A stretch of 5,875 bases of DNA, taken from assembly GCA_017860085.1 (NCBI GenBank), contig JAFNAJ010000180.1, forward strand, positions 1 to 5,875, in the 5' to 3' direction. Both the position numbers and the translations under genes were made by a program. Positions 1-4,817 of this stretch are shown here, in pieces; the first letter of the stretch is position 1; every line of letters begins with the position of its first letter. The DNA comes from Acidobacteriota bacterium. GTDB taxonomy: Bacteria; Acidobacteriota; Vicinamibacteria; Vicinamibacterales; JAFNAJ01. Under the pieces are notes generated by a model. That model saw nothing but the letters and a program-made list of their open reading frames with translations. It did not search any database and was not told the DNA's origin.

Positions 1-642
1 GGCCAGCCGTTCGCCCTGCGCCTCGAGGATGGGCTGCGACATCCGCGTGGGGAAGAAGCCCGGGGCCATGGCGTTCACGCGGATCCCATGGCGCGCCCAC
101 TTGACGGCCAGATCGCGCGTCAGGCTGATCAGCGCGCCTTTGCTTGCACTGTAGCCGGCCGCGTCCATCACTTCGGGCTCGGTGCCCACCAGCCCCGCGA
201 CCGACGCCACGTTGATGATGCTGCCGCCGCCCTGCTGCCGCATCGGGGCGACCACCGCCTGCGCCATCAGGAACGCGCCGGTCACATTGGTGGCAAGCAC
301 GTCGTTCCACTTGTCGAGCGGCATGGTCTCGGCCGGCGCGCCCCACGAGATGCCGGCGTTGTTCACCAGCGTGTCGACGCGGCCAAAGCGCTCCAGCGCC
401 TGCGCCACGACACGCGAGGCCTCCGCGGCACTGGAAACGTCGGCCAACACGGCCAGCGTCGGCACGCCGGCAGCCTCGAGGTGAGCCGCCGCCGGCACGA
501 GCCAGCGCTCGCGCCGCGCGGTGACCACGACCGACGCACCCGCTTCGCCCAGGCCTTGGGCCATCTCGAACCCGAGTCCCCTCGAACCGCCGGTCACAAT
601 GGCGACCGTGCCTGCCAGATCGAACAGCTCGCGCACCTGCAC
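1..642 (-). CDS. SDR-family NAD(P)-dependent oxidoreductase (C-terminus cut by window edge)
   Basis: This is a classical short-chain dehydrogenase/reductase, a cytosolic enzyme that reduces a carbonyl or oxidises an alcohol with NAD(P)(H). The substrate cannot be read from the sequence. Seen: the cofactor glycine motif TGGSRGLG at residues 17-24, D68 in LADV, NNAG at 94-97, catalytic S147 in INVASVAG, Y164 and K168 in YSASK, and the post-catalytic RVNAMAPGFFPT stretch. S147 and Y164 are 17 apart, against 13 in FabG-type enzymes. The inserted EPEVMDAAG stretch is typical of a gluconate-dehydrogenase-like SDR branch, as I recall it. Arginines at 43-44 after the second strand suggest NADPH (inference). 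214 residues are visible of a usual 250-260. Start GTG at 642 is chosen because an AGGAGGT Shine-Dalgarno lies 4 bases upstream; in-frame GTGs at 648 and 636 are spaced worse. It lies 21 bp downstream of the sensor kinase, probably in the same operon. Confidence 0.93.
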   Translation of the reverse strand, partial: MQVRELFDLAGTVAIVTGGSRGLGFEMAQGLGEAGASVVVTARRERWLVPAAAHLEAAGVPTLAVLADVSSAAEASRVVAQALERFGRVDTLVNNAGISWGAPAETMPLDKWNDVLATNVTGAFLMAQAVVAPMRQQGGGSIINVASVAGLVGTEPEVMDAAGYSASKGALISLTRDLAVKWARHGIRVNAMAPGFFPTRMSQPILEAQGERLA

Positions 643-646
643 ACGC

Positions 647-654
647 ACCTCCTC
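647..654 (-). promoter_or_regulatory. Strong Shine-Dalgarno of the SDR gene
   Basis: On the minus strand GAGGAGGT sits between the sensor-kinase stop (664-666) and the SDR start. It is a near-perfect anti-16S match. The spacing to in-frame GTG codons at 648, 642 and 636 selects the one at 642. The strength of the site suggests the SDR is translated efficiently in its own right, not only by coupling to the upstream gene. Confidence 0.7.
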
Positions 655-663
655 AGTCGTCTG

Positions 664-3015
664 TCACGCCACTGGGGCCCGACCCCCAGCGAACCCCTGG
701 CCTTCCTTGCCGAGGGCCGAGCGCACCGTCGTGACCAGCTGCGGCGAGGACACCGGCTTGGTCAGGTGATCGTCGAAGCCCGACTCGAGCGCTGCACGGC
801 GATCGTCGCTACGGGCAAACGCGCTGATGGCGACGGCGGGCAGCGAGGGCCGATGCTCCCGGGCCTCGGCTGCGCGAACCCCCCGGATCAGCTCGAAGTC
901 GTCGTTGTCCGGGCCGGACAGGTCACAGACCAGCGCGTGCGGGTTCCAGGTGCCGACCAGCGCGAACGCGTCCCGACCGCTCGCGGCGCTGGCCACCGTG
1001 GCGCCGGCGCGTTCCAGCATCAGCTGCAGCAGCTCCCGTGAGTCTGAGGCGGCATCGACCACGAGCACACGGAGACCCGTGAGATCGCCCTCTGCGGCGT
1101 CGGAGGGCTGCTCGGGAGCCATGACGCCGGCCGCCCCGCCGACGAGCTCGAACGGACGCTTCGTGTAAAGCGGCAACTTCACCAGGAACGTGGCTCCCAT
1201 GTTCTCGCCGAGGCTCCTTGCCTCGATCGTGCCGCCGTGCAGCTCTACGATCTGCTTGGCAATCGCGAGACCGAGGCCGAGGCCTCCGCCGCCCTGTGCG
1301 CCCTGCCTGAACCGCTCGAAGATGTACGGCAGCAGGTCGGGCACGATCCCGATGCCGGTGTCGCTGACCGCCACCAGCACACGGTCGTAGAGCTGTCGGA
1401 CGCGCACCTCGACCCGCCCACCCGCGGGCGTGAACTTGATGGCATTCGAGACGAGGTTCCAGATGACCTGCTGAATCCGGTCGGCGTCGCCAGGAATCCG
1501 CTCGATGTCGGGGTCGGGCACGAGGTCGAGCCTGACGCCTTTGGCCTCGGCCCCCGGCCGCATGGCCTCGACGAGGCCCTGCACCACCGTCGCCAGATCG
1601 ACCGTGCCGATCTCGAGGCGCACCTTGCCGCTGACGATGCGTGACATGTCGAGCAGGTCTTCGATGAGCTGCGTCTGCGCCCGCGCGTTCCGCTCGATCG
1701 TCTCGATGGCTCGCCGCTGTTTGTCAGCGGGCAGGTCGCTGTCGCGAAGCAGGCAGGCCCAGCCGAGAATGGCGTTCAGCGGCGTGCGCAACTCGTGCGA
1801 GAGCGTCATCAGGAACTCGTCCTTGAGACGGTTGGCCTCTTCCGCGTCCTGGCGCGCCTGGCGCTCGCGCGCCAGCAACTCGTTGCGGTCGGCGTCCTGC
1901 CGCATGCGGGCGCTGATGTCGATGCAGACGCCTCGCAGGCCGACCGGCCGTCCCTTGGGGTCGCGGACCGGGAACGAGAGCATCTCGAGCCAGAGCTCAC
2001 GACCGTCCCTGGCTCGCCAGCGGAACTGCGACACCGCGCTCTCGCCACTGCGAAACACGCCCGCGGCGCTCCGGATGGCACTGTCGCGGTCGTCGGGATG
2101 CATGTGCTCCAGAAAGAAGTTGGGCGTCGTCAGCGCCTCGTCGGTGGCGTAGCCCGTCAGGGTTTCGAGGTACTGGCTGATGAACCGCAGGCGCAGCGTG
2201 TCAGGTCCCGGGGTGCCCCACGCCTCCCACATGATGGCGGGTACGCTCCCCATGATCTGCTGCAGCCGCTCCCGGCTCGCGGCCACCTCCTGTGAGAGCC
2301 GCCGACGCTCGCGCTCCCCCTCGTACCTCGCCGTGATGTCCCGCAGCACAACCACCGCACCCGAGGGGCGTCCCCGTGGATCGCACATCGGGTTCACGGT
2401 GCCATCCACCGGAGCTTTGTCGCCGTGTCGCGTCAGGACGACCAGCCCGGGACCAATCGCCAGGGACCTGCCCTCACGCAGGGTCGCGTCAACGTGGATC
2501 GACTCGGGCTCACCTGTCTCTTCGTCGACCAGCGGGACGACGTCTTCGAGCGCGCGACCTCGCGCATCGCGCAGCGACCAGCCGACCAGCGTCTCTGCGG
2601 CGGGATTGAGATCGGTGACGTGGCCAGTCGTGTCGGTGACGAACACCGCGTCGCCCACGCTGGCCAGCGTCGAGACGAGGCGTTCCCGGGACCGACGCTC
2701 CGACCAGGACAGCCCGCCGACGATCACGGCGACCAGGCCAAGCATGGCGCCCAACGTGACCTGCTGGGTCACGAGCTCGCTGGTACCGAGTGTCGCCAGG
2801 TCTGGCCGCAGCGGCACCGCAGCGGCCGCGATGCCTGCCGCGACCAGGCCGCCGAGGAGACCGCCTCGCCACGCCGCGAGGCACGTGACAATGTAGAGCG
2901 GCGCGTTGGGGGTCGGCAGGAGGTACGGGCGGAGCCACGCGGACACCGCGACGGCCAGCACAGCGGCTGCCGCTGCAGCGGCGGTCCGCACGATCGTCGA
3001 CAAGAGGCGAGACAT
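664..3015 (-). CDS. Membrane-bound hybrid sensor histidine kinase (2 PAS, HisKA, HATPase, receiver)
   Basis: A 783-residue hybrid two-component kinase. The N-terminus has about three or four hydrophobic segments (roughly 8-31, 37-68, 84-103) resembling the KdpD-type DUF4118 membrane region, with an alanine run at 12-18. Two PAS domains follow: about 111-230 (ending VVVLRDITAR) and 248-370 (HMHPDD, then a PAC-like WRARDGRELW to CIDISAR). A charged coiled-coil linker spans about 372-398. HisKA carries the H-box SHELRTP with phospho-acceptor H407. The ATPase domain has N520/N524, DTGIGI at 552-557, FERF at 566-569 and a GLGLGLA lid at 578-584. The C-terminal receiver (about 648-770) keeps phospho-acceptor D698, S731 and K753, but the usual acidic pair reads D654-A655. 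No partner regulator or HPt protein is visible. Start ATG 3015 gives the whole first membrane segment, although no clear Shine-Dalgarno precedes it. The signal sensed is unknown. The SDR gene follows after 21 bp. Confidence 0.95.
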   Translation of the reverse strand: MSRLLSTIVRTAAAAAAAVLAVAVSAWLRPYLLPTPNAPLYIVTCLAAWRGGLLGGLVAAGIAAAAVPLRPDLATLGTSELVTQQVTLGAMLGLVAVIVGGLSWSERRSRERLVSTLASVGDAVFVTDTTGHVTDLNPAAETLVGWSLRDARGRALEDVVPLVDEETGEPESIHVDATLREGRSLAIGPGLVVLTRHGDKAPVDGTVNPMCDPRGRPSGAVVVLRDITARYEGERERRRLSQEVAASRERLQQIMGSVPAIMWEAWGTPGPDTLRLRFISQYLETLTGYATDEALTTPNFFLEHMHPDDRDSAIRSAAGVFRSGESAVSQFRWRARDGRELWLEMLSFPVRDPKGRPVGLRGVCIDISARMRQDADRNELLARERQARQDAEEANRLKDEFLMTLSHELRTPLNAILGWACLLRDSDLPADKQRRAIETIERNARAQTQLIEDLLDMSRIVSGKVRLEIGTVDLATVVQGLVEAMRPGAEAKGVRLDLVPDPDIERIPGDADRIQQVIWNLVSNAIKFTPAGGRVEVRVRQLYDRVLVAVSDTGIGIVPDLLPYIFERFRQGAQGGGGLGLGLAIAKQIVELHGGTIEARSLGENMGATFLVKLPLYTKRPFELVGGAAGVMAPEQPSDAAEGDLTGLRVLVVDAASDSRELLQLMLERAGATVASAASGRDAFALVGTWNPHALVCDLSGPDNDDFELIRGVRAAEAREHRPSLPAVAISAFARSDDRRAALESGFDDHLTKPVSSPQLVTTVRSALGKEGQGFAGGRAPVA

Positions 3016-3047
3016 CGCGGGGAGGCTGCCGTCAGCCCAGCCTCAGC

Positions 3048-3075
3048 ATGGTACCACCAGCGTGCCTGGCGTCAT
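3048..3075 (-). promoter_or_regulatory. Candidate sigma-70-like promoter of the sensor kinase gene
   Basis: On the minus strand, ATGACG (3070-3075) and TACCAT (3048-3053) are 16 bp apart and each match four of six consensus bases. The predicted start would be about 25 bases before the ATG at 3015. The -35 element overlaps a small palindrome GTCA-TT-TGAC at 3071-3080, which might be an operator half-site pair. In GC-rich DNA such matches arise by chance, so this is only a candidate. Confidence 0.22.
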
Positions 3076-3180
3076 TTGACTGCGGCGGACCGAGCGCCAT
3101 GCCGGGCTCTGTGATGAGTCTCTGCGGGTGTGCTGCCGCCTGCGTTCCCACGTGAGGAAGGGCGGCGCTGGGGCGAGCGG

Positions 3181-3186
3181 TATACT
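3181..3186 (+). promoter_or_regulatory. -10 element of the tRNA-Arg promoter
   Basis: TATACT matches five of six bases of the sigma-70 -10 consensus and is a conspicuous AT-rich island in GC-rich surroundings. It lies 20 bp before the mature tRNA 5' end, so transcription would begin about a dozen bases upstream of it, a normal distance for a tRNA leader removed by RNase P. No convincing -35 hexamer is seen at 16-18 bp upstream (around 3157-3164). Confidence 0.5.
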
Positions 3187-3205
3187 TCTTGGCGGCACCA
3201 GAGAC

Positions 3206-3282
3206 GCGCCCGTAGCTCAGGTGGATAGAGCACCGTCCTTCTAAGTCGGGGGTCGCAGGTTCGAGTCCTGCCGGGCGCGCCA
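3206..3282 (+). tRNA. trnR: tRNA-Arg, anticodon UCU, with encoded CCA
   Basis: A complete cloverleaf reads off by eye. The acceptor stem GCGCCCG (3206-3212) pairs with CGGGCGC (3272-3278), followed by discriminator G3279 and CCA at 3280-3282. The D-stem GCTC pairs with GAGC (3215-3218 with 3228-3231). The anticodon stem is 3233-3237 with 3245-3249 around the loop CTTCTAA, giving anticodon TCT at 3240-3242. The T-stem GCAGG pairs with CCTGC around TTCGAGT. It decodes AGA (and probably AGG) arginine codons, which are rare in GC-rich genomes. The anticodon stem contains one U-U opposition at positions 30/40 (3236 and 3246). This is the only plus-strand gene here; it is convergent with the gene ending at 3309. 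The reverse complement gives a spurious arginine-rich protein that should not be annotated. Confidence 0.97.
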
Positions 3283-3288
3283 GGCCTC

Positions 3289-3308
3289 ACGGCGGGACGA
3301 GCGGCCGT
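3289..3308. terminator. Weak inverted repeat between convergent tRNA and CDS
   Basis: ACGGC (3289-3293) and GCCGT (3304-3308) can form a 5-bp GC-rich stem around a 10-base loop, in the 26-bp gap between the tRNA 3' end and the stop codon of the minus-strand gene. The position suits a shared bidirectional terminator, but the stem is short and no T-run follows on either strand, so it is not a canonical intrinsic terminator. Confidence 0.2.
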
Positions 3309-4643
3309 CTATGGATTCCCTTGGGATGGCGTCGCCTGGCCACAGCGCGCGGCCGCGATCTGCTCCCTCTTCTGCTTGAACGCTTCGACCCAGGCGTCCA
3401 GCCCCTGCAAGACGCGTCCCGTCTTCGGGTCCGTCCACGCCACCTTGTCGCCCAGCGCCTCGAGGCGGGCCGCTTCGAAGATCGCTCGGATGTGGGCGTC
3501 GCTGAGACGCGCGAGCTGGTCCGCCAGGAACTTGCGGCCGGCCTCGCTCACCGGCGCGCTCGCCTTCGCGTGGCCGCCGGCGGTGAACGCCGCGGTGACA
3601 TCCAGCCGGCACGCGGGCCCCTTCTTGCCCGTCTCGTCCACGGCTGGCTTGAACACCCGCCGCTTCGCCCACGATTCCAGGTGGATCTTGTTCGTCCGCG
3701 ACGTGATCTTGCCGGAACTGCCGTAGGTCGCGCCGAGGTCCTGAATCATCGCCACCGGCGTGCGGCAGGATGAGGCGCCGGGCCGCTCGAACAGCGCCGG
3801 GACGCTGAAGGTGTTGCCGTCGCCCGTGCTCAGGTCGTGGACGTCGCCCGCGCCGAGATCCACGTCCCCCACGCACACCAGCCGCTGCTGCTCCGGCTTG
3901 CGATCCCCGTGCTGGACGAACGCGGCCAGCAGCCGGAGCGCATCGAAGTACATCCGCTGGCGGTCGCGGTCCGGGCCCGCCGGCATCCCGTCGATCGCGT
4001 CCTCGAACTCGCCGAACTTCCAGCCCTGGTCGGTGTCGGCCTTCGACAGGATCAGCAGGCCCTGGAAGGGCGGCTCCGTCACGCCCATGAACGTACGCGT
4101 CGCGCGGGGGCCGGTGCCGGTCATCGGGTCGGCAGGGCAATCCTGGCAGCTCACCGTGAGCGGATACACCCGGTCCGCGTCGAAGCCGAGCGCCCACAAC
4201 AACCTCGTTGCCACGACCTCCGCGAAGACCTCGCGGTTGCCGCTGTGCGGATCGCCGCTGAAGTACTTCACGCGGATGGACCGGCCGTCGGCGGCGCGGC
4301 ACGTGAACTTCGGCGTCTTGCCGCCCATCTGCGCGCCGCCGGATTCGTAGGTGCACGGGACGCCACCCGGCGGGTTCAGCTGAGCCCGGGTGCCGCGCGC
4401 GAAGGGCGGGCCTTCGACGATCTCGGCCGGGCTCGGCAGATCCCGCGCCTGCCACACCCGCGCCGTCGCAAGGTAGGCGTCGCGCTGCGTGGAGGAAGTC
4501 AGGATGAGGTGCGGTTCCCTGGCCGACTCCTGAGCACGGCCTGCCCCCGGAAGAGCCAGGGCCAGCACAGTGACGAGCGCCGTGGCCGTGCCAGATCTGA
4601 AGCCCCGAGGCCAGCCGGAGATGGGAGAAACGAGCGATTCCAT
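3309..4643 (-). CDS. Exported protein with predicted HipA/PI3-4-kinase/Fam20-like atypical kinase fold
   Basis: A 444-residue protein that I cannot place in a named family. It starts with an arginine-containing n-region, a hydrophobic core (about 20-34) and a likely signal-peptidase site after GRA (37), so export is predicted. The mature part shows an ordered set of kinase-like motifs: a glycine-rich SGGAQMGGKTPKF (101-113), a strand RVKYF with K126, a helix with E142 ending in ALGF, then HGDRKPEQQ (245-253) with D247 as catalytic-loop aspartate, and QDLGATYG (301-308) with D302 as metal-binding aspartate. This order and the D-R-[HK]-x-x-[NQ] pattern match HipA and PI3/4-kinases, except that Q252 replaces the usual Asn. 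The mature chain has eight cysteines, including CQDC (166-169), so disulfides are possible. Start ATG 4643 is chosen for the signal peptide and the GGGAAGGGA ribosome site 5 bases upstream; a GTG at 4811 would prefix 56 atypical residues. The AsmA-type gene lies 174 bp upstream. Kinase activity and substrate are inference; a pseudokinase is possible. Confidence 0.85.
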   Translation of the reverse strand: MESLVSPISGWPRGFRSGTATALVTVLALALPGAGRAQESAREPHLILTSSTQRDAYLATARVWQARDLPSPAEIVEGPPFARGTRAQLNPPGGVPCTYESGGAQMGGKTPKFTCRAADGRSIRVKYFSGDPHSGNREVFAEVVATRLLWALGFDADRVYPLTVSCQDCPADPMTGTGPRATRTFMGVTEPPFQGLLILSKADTDQGWKFGEFEDAIDGMPAGPDRDRQRMYFDALRLLAAFVQHGDRKPEQQRLVCVGDVDLGAGDVHDLSTGDGNTFSVPALFERPGASSCRTPVAMIQDLGATYGSSGKITSRTNKIHLESWAKRRVFKPAVDETGKKGPACRLDVTAAFTAGGHAKASAPVSEAGRKFLADQLARLSDAHIRAIFEAARLEALGDKVAWTDPKTGRVLQGLDAWVEAFKQKREQIAAARCGQATPSQGNP

Positions 4644-4662
4644 GGCGATCCCTTCCCGCGAG

Positions 4663-4678
4663 GTGGCGATCCCGCCAC
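4663..4678. promoter_or_regulatory. 16-bp palindrome in the leader of the exported-protein gene
   Basis: GTGGCG (4663-4668) and CGCCAC (4673-4678) form a perfect 6-bp inverted repeat around ATCC, ending 19 bp before the ATG at 4643. It contains one of the CGATCCC repeats. It could be an operator or an RNA hairpin just upstream of the ribosome site. No T-run follows, so it does not look like a terminator. Confidence 0.3.
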
Positions 4679-4683
4679 GTCGC

Positions 4684-4711
4684 ATGATGCCGGCAGTCTT
4701 CGCGATCCCAA
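4684..4711 (-). promoter_or_regulatory. Candidate promoter of the exported-protein gene
   Basis: On the minus strand TTGGGA (4706-4711) and CATCAT (4684-4689), 16 bp apart, each match four of six consensus bases and predict a start near 4677. One CGATCCC repeat overlaps the -35 and another lies just after the predicted start, an arrangement that would suit repression. The match quality is modest, and the gene might instead be read from the upstream AsmA-type gene. Confidence 0.2.
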
Positions 4712-4817
4712 CTCCGGCTGTCTGTCCGCTTCCCGCCACGCCGCAACGCAGGGGCGCACCCGATCCCGACGACCGCTTCAACCACCCGCGCCGTACGCGC
4801 CGCACGAGCACGCGCGC

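Larger units (their letters stand above)
4646..4767. repeat. Cluster of four CGATCCC repeats around the 5' end of the exported-protein gene
   Basis: The plus-strand heptamer CGATCCC (GGGATCG on the gene strand) occurs at 4646-4652, 4667-4673, 4703-4709 and 4761-4767. The first two lie within identical 10-mers TGGCGATCCC (4643-4652 and 4664-4673), exactly 21 bp or two helical turns apart, and the first overlaps the start codon. I noticed only two other copies in the window (about 1344 and 3901, inside genes), so the clustering looks non-random. Possible roles are a protein-binding array or an mRNA leader element. No known regulator is recognised. Confidence 0.4.

Noticed and set aside
88..1041. 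317-residue plus-strand reading frame
   Set aside because: Runs antisense to the SDR and the receiver end of the sensor kinase; composition dominated by Arg, His and Gly, no motifs.
2950..2985. Repetitive GCN-rich stretch near the 5' end of the sensor kinase
   Set aside because: It encodes the alanine run of the first membrane segment with mixed synonymous codons; ordinary low complexity, not a distinct repeat element.
2425..3114. 229-residue plus-strand reading frame
   Set aside because: Antisense to the membrane and PAS region of the sensor kinase and continuing into the intergenic region; no coding signature.
3206..3282. tRNA as an integration site for a mobile element
   Set aside because: No integrase and no second copy of the tRNA 3' end in the window, and the neighbouring genes are ordinary chromosomal types.
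3072..3290. 72-residue minus-strand reading frame covering the tRNA
   Set aside because: It is the antisense translation of tRNA-Arg(UCU), giving the familiar artefact GRTRTCDPRL; no domain and no ribosome site.
3241..4785. 514-residue minus-strand reading frame overlapping the exported kinase-like gene
   Set aside because: Alternative frame of the same DNA; Arg/Gly-rich without domains, and ending in antisense tRNA artefact sequence (DSNLRPPT). The other frame has a signal peptide and ordered motifs.
4644..4811. Upstream GTG start at 4811 for the exported protein
   Set aside because: It would add 56 Arg/Gly-rich residues ahead of a clear signal peptide; ATG 4643 has its own ribosome site. 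The intervening DNA looks regulatory.
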